From Anisodus tanguticus (lineage: Eukaryota; Streptophyta; Magnoliopsida; Solanales; Solanaceae): 64,000 nucleotides of DNA. The translations under genes were made by a program, and so were the position numbers. Under the pieces are notes generated by a model. The model had not been told where the DNA came from. It saw nothing but the letters and a program-made list of their open reading frames with translations, and searched no databases. How positions within the stretch are numbered: the stretch's first letter is position 1; each line of letters begins with the position of its first letter. Shown one piece after another: positions 44,170 through 57,188 of the stretch. Location of the stretch: positions 45,596,859 through 45,660,858 of the forward strand of contig CM067547.1 in NCBI GenBank assembly GCA_034509755.1, given 5' to 3'.

Positions 44170-44380
44170 ACTTTTTTTCTATTTAGTCGGTTCAAAAAGA
44201 ATAATACATTTTCTTATTTGAAAATAATTTAACTTTAAATTTTATCTTTTACGCTTAACGAAATGATTTATAACCACATAAATATTTTGACTTATTTTAG
44301 ACAACAAGATTCAAAAGTTCTCTTTTATTTCTTAAACTTCATGTCCAATCTACATCATATAAATTGAGACGAATGGATAC
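44170..44380 (+). mobile_element. Stowaway-like MITE, degenerate copy
   Basis: Same internal order as 3646-3855: aataatttaacttt, gaaatgatttataaccacata, ttatttcttaaacttcatgtccaa. It ends aaattgagacgaatggata, a worn Stowaway right terminus. Confidence 0.55.
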
Positions 44381-45612
44381 TTTTTTTCATCAAAGTCATT
44401 TAACTATGTTTCTAACACAAAAGTGACAAAACTTTGAGCTTACTAATATAAAAATCACACCAATAGAAAAATTCAACTTTTGATGGAAGATTTTTTTTTC
44501 ATTTTTTATTTTTAATATGATAAACACAAACTCAATTAAAAAGAACCAATCCCATCAAAAATTCATATGCAAAACTTAAATTATTAAACAAATAAAATGA
44601 ATCCTTCCACCAAATATACAATCCATTTCTCTACGGGCTCTCAAACAAAAAATGTGTGAAAATAAAATGTTCATTCTATGATTAACTTTTTTTTTAGTTT
44701 CATAATTTCCTTTTCTTCTTCGTATTAATGAAAAAAAGTGTTTTATATGATTTATTTTATGAGCGAAAATAAAATGTTGTGGATGGTGATGATAGTTGTT
44801 GGATGGTGAAATTTTCATAATTGTGATACGCAAACAAAATATATCGGAGGAGGACATGACCGTAGATAAGCTTTCCTTGATTATTTAATTATATGCTCAA
44901 AGAATAAAATTTTGGTGAGTCGTTCATGGAATAACCAAAACCTTCGTAAATATTAGTATAATTATTTGATGCAAATATTAGTAATCTTTGGTTAATTTGC
45001 TCGAAACAATTTTTTTCAATCTTAGGGCATATTGGCCCCTTTTTTTTCAATATCTATTGAAAAGTGTTATATTTTGTTGGATGATAAGAAATTGAATTTT
45101 ATGGAGTAAGTTACTACTATTTGCATTGGAAGTAATATTTTTGTGATAATATTTTTCAAGTTTATTCACCTTTTTAGTACTTTTATTTTTGCATATGGAT
45201 TTTGGGTCAAGTCGGTTCTTTTTAATTAAATTTGTATTTATAATTAAAAATAAAAAGAATAATAAAATATTACTCATTGAACGTTGAATTTTTCGTAGAT
45301 ATGATTTTAATGTTAGTAAACTCAAAATTTTATGACTTTTATTATTAGAAAACATAATTAAATGACTTTAAAAAAAGTGATAGATCTATGAAATTTAGCG
45401 ACAAACTGATTTGGCTACCATCATTACAAAAATCAATCTGCTGTTAAGGGCTTTATCCTCGCAGATTAAAAGGATAAGTAAAGACCACGCTAAATTATCA
45501 TTCCCCTACCCCAGTAGAACAACCCCTTCTCCAACCCCAGTCTTGACTATGGTAGGAAATGTTAAACAAGAAACCAACTTAAGTGGGGTGAATTAGGTTA
45601 ATAGAAAAGTTA
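44381..45612. other. AT-rich intergenic stretch
   Basis: No supported gene. Short open frames on the minus strand here are A/T-rich without recognisable features. Confidence 0.5.
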
Positions 45613-45837
45613 CTCCCTTCATCCACTTTATCTAATACTCTTTCCTTTTTAGTGAATACACTTTTTTATATTTAATAACAATTTAACTTTAAATTTTTTA
45701 TTTTGACCTTAATGAGATGATTTATATTCATACAAATATGAATGTCTTGTGTTAGAGCACGAGTTTAAAGATTATTACTTTCATTCTTAAATTTAGTGTC
45801 AAATTAAATTTTTTCACATAAATTGAGACGGAGAGAA
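45613..45837 (+). mobile_element. Stowaway-like MITE, best-preserved copy
   Basis: Left end ctcccttcatcc after TA (45611-45612), right end ttgagacggagaga before ATA. The ends are imperfect inverted repeats. Internal blocks are shared with the other two copies (aacaatttaactttaaat, gagatgatttat, tgtcaaattaaa). Confidence 0.7.
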
Positions 45838-46295
45838 TAATAAAAAAAGAGTTCCTTTCCCAAAGAGTACATTTTCACAAACTTTGACATAATGATAATC
45901 AATGGAGAATGCAGCACAAAACTGAAACAAGACACGCATCGATATCTTAACTACTTTGAGTCTAAGAATAACTCCCAACCAATTTTGTTTAAAACATATT
46001 CATTTTCTTGAAGTGACGGATAAGATATTCATTTGGATACCACCACGATCAGAATAAAAATTCAAAGAATTCAAGAAAGTGAAAAATTAGATCTATGTCC
46101 AATTACACCTAGTAAGAAAAAGTGTGCTTATTTTAGATTAATATGTTGTCACATATGAAATAACGGACAACAAAAAATTAGCGACATTTTTTCCACAGAA
46201 TTCATTGCAGAAAAGTAACTAGAGGATCACAATTTCAAAGATCAGACTCAGAGTAATTTAATTAATCAAGTGCATTAGAAATATTGTGAGAGAGA
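45838..46295. other. intergenic stretch left of element C
   Basis: No gene recognised; the last bases (agaga) may be one half of the element C target duplication. Confidence 0.4.
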
Positions 46296-46485
46296 TGTAG
46301 AATTGTATTAATCTCCCTTGGGGAGTCTTTTTCATTAATACAAATATATATAGTGTGTGTATAATATTGAATCCTAATAAAATAAGGATCCTATATTTAT
46401 CATTATTAGGATCCTATATTTACCATAATTATACACTACTATTAATTAAAAATATATGGTGAATATATGGTAATATTTACTAATA
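46296..46485 (-). repeat. 3' LTR of element C (190 bp)
   Basis: Contains two copies of a 23-bp unit (ggatcctatattta...) at 46386 and 46409. The partner at 50433-50666 has four. Confidence 0.85.
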
Positions 46486-49400
46486 CATCCCTTCAGTCGG
46501 AGCGAGAGGAGCCGGACGCTGAGACTGGATCTGAAGTCGATGAACAACTGTCGCGGAAGCCCCTTTGTGAAAATATCTGCATATTGATACGAAGAAGGCA
46601 CATGTAACACATTAACATGACCTATAGCAACCTTCTCACGAACAAAATGTATATCCATCTCAATGTGCTTGGTTCTCTAATGCCGAACCGGGTTCGGAGT
46701 TAAGTAGACCGCAAATATGTTATCACACTAAACCATAGATGCCTTACGTAAGGGACACTGAAGCTCTAAAAGGAGGTTTCAAAGCTAGCAGATTTGGCTA
46801 CAACGTTTGCAACGCCTCTATACTCTGCTTCTGCACTCGATCGGGAGAGTGTGGCTTGCCTCTTGGCAAACCACGAGATAAGATTGTCACCTAAGAACAC
46901 ACAGTAGCCGGACGTGGAACACCGTGTGTTTGGAAAGTCTGCCCAATCGGCGTCCGTGTATGATATCAGCTTGGTCGATGTAGAGCGGTAGAGATGTAAT
47001 CCATAATCAAGAGTGCCCTTAACGTATCGAATGATACGTTTAAGAGCTATAAAGTGAGGCTCCCTAGGGGCATGCATGAATAAACAATTATGTTGAACAA
47101 CATATGCAATCTCGAGGCCTAGTAAATGTAAGATATTAAAGTACACCTGCAAGACTTCTATAGAGAGTGGGATCAGACACCGGATCCCTGTCAGCAACAA
47201 TGAGTTTCGACTTCGAGTCGACCGGAGTAGGCATGATTTTGCAATTTGCCATTTTAGCCATGTACACAATTTCTTCCGCATACTTACGCTGACATAGGAA
47301 CATGCTATCTGCAGATTTAGTCACAGAAATCACCAAGAAGAAACTCAACTTCCCTAAGTCAGCCATAGCGAATTCGAATTTAAGCAGCCGAATAATCTCA
47401 TTTTTCAACACATCAAAAGAGGTAGTCAGAACAATATCATCCATATATAGTAACAAGTATGCAATGTCACTACCTCGATGAAAAATGAATAATGAATGGT
47501 CACATTTGCTGCATACGAACCCAATCTGCATAATGTAAGTAACGAAACGCTCATACCAAGCCCGGGGCCTGTTTCAAATCATACAGGGACTTACGGAGAC
47601 GACAGACATAATGATGAGCCTCTGGATGTACAAAGTCTGGCGGTTGGTGTATGTAAACTATTTCTTTCAAATCTCCATGTAAGAATACATTTTTTACATC
47701 AAGCTGATAAATCGGCCCGTTCTTACCCATAGCTATGCTCAGAACAGTGCGAATAGTAGCCGAGGTTTGACCACCGGACTGAAAATCTTACCACAATCAA
47801 TACCCTCATACTGCTCTGTGCCATTTGCCACAAGTCTGTCCTTGTGGTGTTCAAGATCACCACTATCTCTAAACTTATGATAAAAGAGCCACATACAACA
47901 AATCATATTCACCCCCTCTAGCCTCGGAATAAGATACCACGTGCGTTGAGTGGTGATCGCTTTAAACTCCTCACGCATGATCGTATTCCAATTCGGGTCG
48001 AGTTTGACTAGTTTTGGATTTTTAGGTATTTGTGATATGGATTGTGTGGATAGGTTAAATTAGACTTTGGGTTTGAAAATCCCATATTTGGCACGAGTTT
48101 TCATTTGGTGTGTGGGTACAGGGGCGGGAAGTGGCAGTGGGTGGGGAAGAGTTCGACGGGATTTGGCAGTACGGTGTGGGGCTGGGTAGTGGGTGGCGGG
48201 ATATTTTGGAGGTATGCGGGTCAGGGGGCGGGGTGGCAGTATATTGCGGGGTGGTTGGATGTACCTGGGGGAGGGGGGAAGACAGTGGCAGGGGGGACAG
48301 ATAGTAGATGAGGGATGCAGATGGTGACATGTGGTGTGTTGTGGTGGCGGTGGTAGGTTGTGGCAACGGTGGTGGGTCGTGGAGGGATGGGTGTTCGGAC
48401 GGGCAAAAGTTACGAATTTTGTAATGCATTTTGGAGTAGAGGGGAGGTATCTGAGTCATCAAGGAAATCGTAATTAGTGACTCGAAAATTTTGGATGTTG
48501 TCGAAGATGAAGATGTACTCAACAAACGTGACATGGCGTGAGATTAAGATTTTATCTGTGAATATCTTTTAGCACAAGCACCCCTTATGGTTTGATGGGA
48601 AACCGAGGAAGACACACGGAGTAGAGTGATGTGCTAATTTGTGAGGGATTGTAGAGGCTAGATTTGGGTAACAAAGACAATCGAAAATTCGAAGGTGATC
48701 ATAGGAAGGGATCCCACGGAAGAAAATTTTGATGGGTGTCCAATTTTGAATCGTACGGGTAGGTAAGATGTTAAAAATGTGTTCTATCATTTTTAATATA
48801 TAAACCCAAAAGGTAGGAGGGGAGACGCATGAAAAAAGAAGGGTACGAATCATATTGTTAATAGTGTGAAAAATTCTTTCGGCTTTACCATTTTGATGGG
48901 AAGTATGGGGGCAGGAGAAATGGAAAACCATGCCATTAATCGTACAAAAATTATGAAAGTGGGAGTTATTGAACTCACGACCATTATCACATTGAAAGGT
49001 TTTGATGTCTTTTTTCAAATGGCATTTTAACCAATGTACAAAATTCAAGAAATTTGGAGTAGACTTGAGAATTAAGTTTAAGCGGGTAGACTTAAAGGAA
49101 GTGAGATAAGTCATCCAAAAATACCAAATAATATTTATAACTTAGATTGCTGGTTATAGAAGATGTCCATAAATTCGCATGAATAATATCAAAGGGAGAG
49201 AAAATAATACTCGAAGAAGACGTAAATGAGAGTCTAACATGTTTCCCTAGATGACAAGAGGAGCAACTACGGGCAAGTTTCCCTAGATGACAAGAGGAGC
49301 AACTACGGGCAAGGGTCCCTTTGTTGCATTATATTAACTTGTGGTTTCTAAGAAAATAAAAAACATGGGCTTCGGGATGTCCAAGTCTACTATGCCATGT

Positions 49401-49801
49401 TGAGGAGGAGATGGCAGCTAGAGATGTGGGGGGATTAACAGTGGCAGTAGACGTGGATAAGAAAGGATAGAGATCCCCTTCACTGTTACATCTTGTAAGA
49501 AGTTTCCCCGTACGTAGGTCCGTTATAGAAAAACCAAATGGGTCAAAATTAATGGATACAGAATTATCGGTGCATATTTTCTGACAGAGATTAGGTTCTT
49601 GATAATGTTAGGAGCATATAGGATGTTAATAAGGGAGAAGTGAGGATGCGGTGGTGGGGTTAGTGTGTGGCCAAACCCTTGTATTAGAATACGACGACCA
49701 TTTCCGACTATAATATATTGAGGAGTATTTAGATTACGCAGGTGAGGAAGATTACCAGAAATGTTCGTGAGGTGAGACATGGCGCCATATCCATATACCA
49801 A
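46486..49801 (-). pseudogene. pol of copia element C, broken
   Basis: Read leftward: protease (frame broken at WYMD; SHLTNISGNL kept, 49801-49523), GAG-pre-integrase (49450-49320), integrase (FQCDNGREFNN, GKAERIFHTINNMIRTLL, 49114-48569), Pro-rich linker (48534-48055), RT (47978-47136, with YMDDIVLT for the usual YVDDIVLT) and RNase H (47000-46446, RSSAEAEYRGVANVV, DIFTKGLPRQLF). Several frameshifts and stops interrupt it. A 38-bp direct repeat lies at about 49222-49311 (gtttccctagatgacaagag twice). Confidence 0.85.
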
Positions 49802-50432
49802 TTTTATCTGGTTGTTGGCGTTTTAATGTGTTGAAGCCTGCTGTTGCAGGGTTGTCACTGCATGGGCCTACTGGGCTGAAACTGGAACCTGGCGTGGGCC
49901 TGGGGAGTGGCCCAAAATCTTGGGATGCCATGCTGCTGGATATTGGGTTGCTGCTGGATGTGTCGGGTAAGACGTCGAGGCCCAAGTGCCTAGGTTGGGC
50001 CACTGCCCTGGGCTGGCCCAAGTTGGATAACTATTGGGTGTTGAGGAAGCGGGAGAAGGTGTGTGGTCCGCGGGTGACACCATTATGACTGTCGGAAAGT
50101 AGAGAAGAAAGAGACGGGGGGTTCGGTATATATATATATATATATATATAAAGTGTATATAGGCAGTCTATGAGTCATGGCAGCTGTATACTAAGTGTAT
50201 ATCAGTATGTATAATGATGTATACTGGTTGTATATGGGAAGGAAGGGATATCAACCGTATACAAGGTGTATATCGATTGTGTATAGGCATGTATACGTGC
50301 ATTATATCACGGTAGAGAGGGTATATCAGTCGTATACATGGTGTATATCGGTTGTTCCGGTAGATATGGCATCGGAAAATTAGTAGGGGGGCAACCGAGA
50401 TATTGTTTAGGGAATTTTGGCTTCTTATACCA
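49802..50432 (-). other. leader and gag remnant of element C, with GTATAC-rich repeats
   Basis: Only the Pro/Ser-rich C-terminal end of gag remains (50083-49752, for example HLGLDVLPDTSSSNP); no zinc knuckle. The leader has a TA microsatellite (50129-50151). At 50150-50360 it has at least four degenerate units built from gtatac and gtgtatatcggttg. Confidence 0.65.
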
Positions 50433-50666
50433 TGTAGAATTGTATTAATCTCCCTTGGTGAGTCTTTCTCATTAATACAAATATATATAGTGTGTACAAT
50501 GTTGAATCCTAATGAAATAAGGATCCTATATTTATCATAATTAGGATCCTATATTTATCATAATTAGGATCCTATATTTATCATAATTAGGATCCTATAT
50601 TTATTATAATTATACACTACTATTAATTAAAAAAATATGGTGAATATATGGTAATATTCACTAATA
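50433..50666 (-). repeat. 5' LTR of element C (234 bp)
   Basis: Has four 23-bp units (starts at 50521, 50544, 50567 and 50590), two more than the 3' LTR. This accounts for nearly all of the 44-bp length difference. Confidence 0.9.
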
Positions 50667-51109
50667 AGATAGATAAAGATAATGCAAACATTGCATTCAT
50701 ATCATTTAAGCAGGTTTTTGCTTCTCTTGCTCCTATTTACGAAACTTTCTTCTCCTTGTATTCGTAATATGTTATGCTTTAATTGAATTTACAATGTAAT
50801 TAGAACTCCTTGGAATAAGTATGAAATATTTGTTCCTGCACATATGCACTTATAAACACATACAAAGAGAGAGTCAATAAGAGTGGAAATTATTTTCATT
50901 CAACAACTATCTCACTAACTGTAACAATTAGACTTATCTAAACTTACTTCACGTGTTGCACATGAGTGTATATATCAATGTTACCAGCTAACTAATGTTG
51001 CTAACTATTTGGGCTCGTGTTATAATACTCAATTTGTCACTACTTTGATTTTCATAACTTGATATAGGATTTTGAACTTCTTCCTTAATCTTTGGCATTT
51101 CGTGTCAGT
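50667..51109. other. intergenic stretch between elements C and B
   Basis: About 440 bp with no recognised feature. Confidence 0.5.
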
Positions 51110-51298
51110 TGTAATAGAATATTTTCTCAATATTCTTTCATTAATTATATTAATTGTATATCTTCTATTTTAGGTAGAATTATAATCTTTTTTGTAATTA
51201 GGTTAATTAGTTACCTAAGCTTGTATCAAAGTAAATATTCTTGTAACCTTATATATTGTAAATCATCCATCAATAAAATCAAGGAACATATTCTTTTA
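51110..51298 (+). repeat. 5' LTR of element B (189 bp)
   Basis: Matches 55795-55982 over its length, with short indels. The right limit is set by the start of the primer site. Confidence 0.8.
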
Positions 51299-51503
51299 TA
51301 GTATCAGTAGCCTAAAACTACAAACCCTACCCTAGACGTCGATACACCTTCTCGGCCTCCACCTTTATTTCCACGTAGGCACCTAGCCCACGTCGGAACC
51401 CTAGCCGCCGACCTCTCTCGGCCGCCCTCCCTCTTTTCCCCACGATGGAACCTTAGTTTTTCCGGCCATTCTCTCTCCCTCTTCCTCCTAAATTTCCTCT
51501 TCC

Positions 51504-52340
51504 ATGGCTGACAAAACCAAATTCCATTCGGCACTTATCGTAAACAACATCAAAAACTTCATCCCTGTGATTCTTGAGATGAAAAAGGGTCAATACTCCT
51601 CGTGGGCGGAGCTTTTTAAGATCCATTTTCGTGTTTACAAAGTTATCTACCACATCATCCCTCCCACGCCTAAGTCCACAGACGTACCATCAACTTCGAC
51701 TTCTGATGATACACTATGTTCTCGTTTTGACGCAGTCGTCCTTCAGTGGATATACATCATGATATCTAATGATAAGTTGCACACCATCATTGAGACCGAT
51801 GCCACTGCTTGCCAAACATAGGAACGTTTGGACATGTTTTTCCACGACAACAAAACTTAACGAGCGTTATACCTTGAAAATCAGTTCAAGGACGTTTATC
51901 GGGACGATTTCCCAAACGTGTCTACCTATTGTTAAGAACTCAAGATGCTTGCCGACCAACTCTCCAATGTCGGTGCACCAGTCACTAATCAACGATTGGT
52001 CATGCAACTCATTGCAGATTTTCACGAATCCTATGACGGTGTTGCCACCATCCTTCAGCAAATCACGTTGTTACCTCCGTTTTATAAGGCCCGTTCGAAG
52101 CTCATCCTTTAGGAAATCCATAAAAATAAGCACATCACCACTCGGGCCAACATTGCGATGTCGACTATACCACCACCGTTGGGCCTTCCGCCGATGGTAG
52201 GGCCTCCCTTTCCGACAACCAGAACCGTCGGCCAGAGGACCCGCAACAGTCCACTTCCTCCCGTAATAACCGCCGGAGCAGGCAGTCCGGCAAGGGCCAC
52301 TGCAGAAGAAATTCCGGCAACAACGGTGGCGTGAAAGGGT
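51504..52340 (+). pseudogene. gag of copia element B, broken
   Basis: Starts MADKTKFHSALIVNNIKNF. Contains the copia gag (UBN2-like) pattern YSSWAELFKIHFRVYKVI, then DAVVLQWIYIMIS, LENQFKDVY and LADQLSNVGAPVTNQRLV. Stops occur at 51820-51822 and later (TAG, TAA), and again at 52110. The Arg/Gly-rich nucleocapsid end (about 52200-52330) can be sensed in the translation, but a CCHC knuckle is not preserved. Confidence 0.75.
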
Positions 52341-52379
52341 AGTCCCCGCCTGCCGAAATAGCTAGCAGCGACGGCGGTA

Positions 52380-55300
52380 GTGGCAGCAACCTCCATCGTG
52401 GGATACCTACCCGCCGTGGGCTTCTTGGGACCCACCGTCATGGACCTTCCTCCTTACCCTATATACGACAACCTCATGGACTCTACCTCAGAAACGATAG
52501 GCCAAACCTGGCATACTTGGCCCATGTCCACAATAGGCCTACACAGTACAAGCCCCCCACCATCGACTTATACACTGACTGACATTGAGGCAACTATGAG
52601 CACAATGTCACTCAATACTCCAAACAAAAATTAGTATATGGACACATGCGCCACATCTCACATGACGCATTACAAGGTACTCTCTCGTCTTATTCCAATT
52701 TGAGTAATTTAAATTTGAATATTATTGTTGGTAGTGGACAAGGTATTTCCATCCGTGGTTATGGTTATTCCTCCATATCCCCACCACATCCACCACTAAT
52801 CTTAAAAAATATCATCCATGCACCTAAACTCATTAAGAATCTAATCTTCGTGAACGTTTCACAACTGACAATTGAGTTTTTCTTGACTTTGACCCTTTTG
52901 GTTTTACTGTAAAGGATTTTACGATAGGGAGACGAATAATGAGATGTGACAACACCAGAGATCTCTACCCTATTTCAAATACCGTCAACAATCTAGCCTT
53001 GGTTCCCTCAACATTTGCTGCTCTTTCGTCTTCCTTATGACATTCTAGATTAGGACATCTTGGAGACTCTGTTTTACGCTCCTTAAGGAAAAATAATTTT
53101 ATTAATTGCAACAGTATTTCTAGGACTGCTATTGTGAATCTTGCATTTTTGGAAAACATGTCAAATTACCATTCTCTTGCATCCATAAATTGTACTTTAA
53201 TACCTTTTGATATCATACATAGTGATTTATGGACATCCCCTATTTTGAGTACGGCTGACCATCGATATTATGTGTTGTTTTTGGACGATTATTCCAACTT
53301 TCTATGAACTTTTCCAATTGGAAATAAATCTCAGGTCTATCCTATTTTTTCTTCATTTAGTGCTTTCGTAAAAACACAATTTGAAAAGAGCATTAAATGT
53401 TTTAAAGGTGACAATGGCAGAAAATTCGATAATAACCAATTCAAATAATTTTAATAAAAAAATGGTCTTACCTATCATTTTTCCTGTCCTCACAATCTCC
53501 CAAAATGGTAAAGCCTAACAGAAAATCAAACCATAAACAACGTCATTCGTGCCCTACTTGCTCACGCCTCGATTCCCCTTAAATTTTGGTATTCGCACAT
53601 TTCATGGCCACATATCTCCTAAACATAATCCCAAACAAGTCTCTAGCTCAATGGTCGCCCATCCAAGTTCTATTTCGTAGGAACCCCTCTTGTGTATTTT
53701 TGGATGTCTTTGTTACCCTCTACATTCGACCACTCACAAACTTCAACCTCGGTGTTCCCCATGTGTATTTTTGGTTACCCTGCCAATCATCGTGGTTACT
53801 CGTGCTATGACTTGTCGAGCCATAAAATTATTATTTCATGTCATGTCCTATTTGATGAGTCTCAATTCCCCTTTTCCACTCTACACTCGCCATCTCGACA
53901 TTCCTACGACTTCCTAGATGATGGACTAAACACTCTTCTAATTCATCATTTACATAGTCCGCCGTCCCAGACCCCGACACCCGCTACCACTTCTCGCCAG
54001 TCCGGGACTAGCTGCCCATCCATTTTTGCTGACGGTGTCTTGGAAAAGCATGTCTTAGGGTGATTCCGCGGCCACCTCTTGGGAAACCGAGGTTCGACCA
54101 TTACCCTTGTCCTTCCTCCTCTTTCCGACAGTCCCACGACAAACTCCCTCCCACCCGCATCCGAGATACACTCTCGGATCATAGAAACTCGTGTCATGCA
54201 TGGAATTCATAAACATAAACGATTGTTTAACCTTTCCATTTCAGTTGTCCCTTCCCCTGTCCCTCGTAACACGAAGGATACCTTGTTCGACCCTAATTGG
54301 AAAGCCGCAATGATTGACGAATATAATGCTCTTATTGATAATAAGATGTGGGACCTAGTACTCATCCACCTGATGCTAACATTATTCGTTCTATATGGAT
54401 TTTTAGACATAAAAAGAAATCTGATGGTTCTTTTGAGAGGTACAAGGCTCGTCTTGTAGATGATGGCATGTCTCAATAGGTGAGAGTGGACTGTGATGAA
54501 AAGTTTAGTCCGGTCGTAAAGCCCGCAACCATTCTGAACGTCCTCAGCATTGCCATATCCAAGTCTTGGCCCATTCATCAGCTTGATGTTAAGAATGTCT
54601 TCTTATATGGGGATCTTCATGAAACGGTATATATGCATCAGCCTATGGGTTTCAAGATCCTATTCATTCGGATTATGTGTGTTTGTTGAGGAAATCGCTC
54701 TATGGACTAAAACAAGCTCCTCGAGCATAGTACCAGTGGTTCACCGATTATGTTTCCTCTATCGATTTATCACACATCAGATCCGATCATTTCCTGTTCA
54801 TCTACAACAAGGGTACATACATGGCTTACCTATTATTATATGTTGATGACATTATCTTTACCACATCATCTGATGCTCTCCGCATGTCCATTATGTCTCT
54901 CATTTCCTCTAAGTTTGCTATGAAAGATCTGGGCCCTCTGAGTTATTTCTTGGGCATCTCTGACACTCGACATTCTGGCGACCTATTTCTATGTCAGAAG
55001 AAATACGCCAAAGAGATCCTTGACCGTGTAGGCATGTCATCTTGCAAACCATCTCACACGCCTATAAACACCAATTCCAAGCTCAGCGCTGATTTTGGCC
55101 CTTCATATTCAGACCCGACTCACTATCGTAGCATTTTTGGGGCCCTGCAGTACCTCACATTCACGAGATCAGACATATCTTATGTTGTGTAACAAATCTG
55201 CTTGCACATGCACAGTCCAACGGAAATAGACATGCGTGCCCTCAAACGTATTTTATGATATGTCCAAGGTACACTTCACTTCGGATTACATCTATACATG

Positions 55301-55794
55301 TCTTCGCTCACTGGTCTCACTGCCTATTTTGATGCTAACTGGGGTGGATGTCCTGACACCCGATACTCCACGTCTGGTTACTGTATTTTTCTCGGAGATA
55401 ACCTATTATTTTTGTCTTTCAAAAGGCAACCTACACTATCCCTATCCAATGCAGAAGCATAATATTGAGGTGTTGCCAACGTCGTCTCGAGTCTTGTTGG
55501 ATCCGTAACCTTCTACTTGAGCTTCACTACCGATTCAAAAGGCAACACTGGTCTACTACGATAATATTAGTGCGATATATCTTTCCGACAATCCCGTCCA
55601 ACATCAGCGCACTAAACACATTGAGATGGACATTCATTTCGTTCACGAAAAATGGCTCGTGGTCAAGTTCGTGTCCTTCGTGTTCCTTCAAATATCAGAT
55701 TGTCGACATCTTCACCAAAGGACTTCCGCGCATATTATTTGATGATTTTCAAGTCAGTATCAGTGTTCGAGAACCTCCCGCTTCGACTGCGGGG
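52380..55794 (+). pseudogene. pol of copia element B, broken
   Basis: Protease segment YMDTCATSHMTH (about 52637) has the catalytic D-T-G changed to D-T-C. GAG-pre-integrase about 53030-53160, integrase about 53200-53700 (NGRKFDN for the usual NGREF), VFLGYP-like end of integrase about 53760, Pro-rich linker, RT from 54220 (QLDVKNVF, YVDDIIFTTSS about 54840) and RNase H to 55794 (DIFTKGLPR). Many stops and frameshifts. Confidence 0.85.
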
Positions 55795-55982
55795 TGTAAT
55801 AGAATATTTCCCAATATTCTTTCATTAATTGTATTAATTGTATATCTTTTATTTTAGGTAGAATTATAATCCTTTTGTAATTAGGTTAATTAGTTACCTA
55901 ATTTATATCAAAGTAAATATTCTTGTAACCTTATATATATTGTAAATCATTCATCAATAAAATCAAGTAACATATTCCTTTA
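55795..55982 (+). repeat. 3' LTR of element B (188 bp)
   Basis: Preceded by the purine tract ctgcggggtg. The right limit is inferred from the alignment to the 5' LTR. Confidence 0.75.
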
Positions 55983-57188
55983 AATCATATCAAGAGATCC
56001 AAAACCACTTACACTCGCTAATGCCCAAATTTTACCTGAACAACACACTTTTTTCTCATTCTTTAACCAAAAAATACCTAGAGGACTTTCCTCTTGAATC
56101 TCCCTCCCAAAAACAAATCTCTCTTTTCTTTGTGGCGTTTAGCTTCCTTATTCTCAACAAATTTCTATCCTAAATCTACATGGCTCCAACTATAATGGAC
56201 GTTATTCAGTTTTTCAAACAAAAACAAGAGAGTTGAATGAGTATATATTTCATCAAGAGTATAGATTAAATGAAGATCTATACTCTACATGTTTTTTTTT
56301 TTGTCTTTAATTATGTGAATGTTAACTATGTCATGTTTTCGAGTAGGTTTGGGAGTAGGTTTAGGAAATACTTTGGGATTTACGTAAAAGGGTTGTAATT
56401 GGGGATCTTAGTATTATTCTTCTCATTTATGGTGAAAAACTCTCTGTTTCTACCTCAAGGACGTAGATTTTACCAAACCTCGTTAAATTTATTTGCTTTG
56501 TATACGATTGTGTGCTAGTTAACCCACAACCTTCCGCGAAAATTAATATCATAATCAAATTAGAACTTTCTACACATAATATGGGGTTAAGATGTTTTCA
56601 TCATTTTCAACGAAATACGAAATAGAGAAACTCAATCGGGGATTTAATTTCAGTCTATGGAAGATTAGAAAGTGATCATCCTTGAATTTACAAGGGTTAT
56701 TGAAGGTGATTGATGAAGATTTTAATAAAAGTGATGAAGATCTTCAAAGAAGGTAGATCAGAAGGAGAGAATTTCGGATTCAACTTGAAGTTGTATTTCA
56801 AATTTCAATGTTTATTTTCCAACTCACTTTTCACTTTTAAAGTTGTATTTCAACTTTGATTAATACATTTAAGCATGAATATTATTTCAAATATTCCTTG
56901 CACAAAAGTATAACCGAACACTACTCCATCATCAACTCCAACTCCGAAATTTTAAATAATGAGAAAAATATTTGAAATCTATGGCCAAACACCTACTTAG
57001 CTTTTCCAAGTTTTGAACACGTGAATGGGATGATGTGTCAAGCGCTCTCTCTATTGCATACATGCTGATACACTTAGATTAACGGGTAAAATAAAGATTA
57101 CCGTTTGGATAAATCATCTGTTACAACTAAATAAGACCAGATATTACTAAATATAGGGATACATTTTCTTATTTATAAAACATGTTAA
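55983..57188. other. intergenic stretch between elements B and D
   Basis: About 1.2 kb without a supported gene. Short A/T-rich and GAAG-rich sequences only. Confidence 0.5.

Larger units (their letters stand above)
46296..50666 (-). mobile_element. Ty1/copia element C, minus strand
   Basis: LTRs 46296-46485 and 50433-50666 flank broken protease, integrase, RT and RNase H on the minus strand. A primer site (tggtataagaagcc, minus strand, 50419-50432) abuts the right LTR. Flanks agaga (46291-46295) and agata (50667-50671) differ at one base. The LTR begins TATTAG and ends CTACA, as in element A. The protein segments match element A's closely, so both belong to one family. Confidence 0.85.
51110..55982 (+). 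mobile_element. Ty1/copia element B, plus strand
   Basis: LTRs 51110-51298 and 55795-55982 start TGTAATAG. The primer site (tagtatcagtagcc, 51299-51312) differs from initiator tRNA-Met at two places. Unlike A and C it still has a gag region (51504-52340) before protease, integrase, RT and RNase H, all on the plus strand and all broken. No clear target duplication was found. Confidence 0.85.

Noticed and set aside
50515..50612. Regular 23-bp direct repeats, CRISPR-like at first sight
   Set aside because: Units are head to tail without spacers and lie inside an LTR of a plant genome; a tandem expansion.
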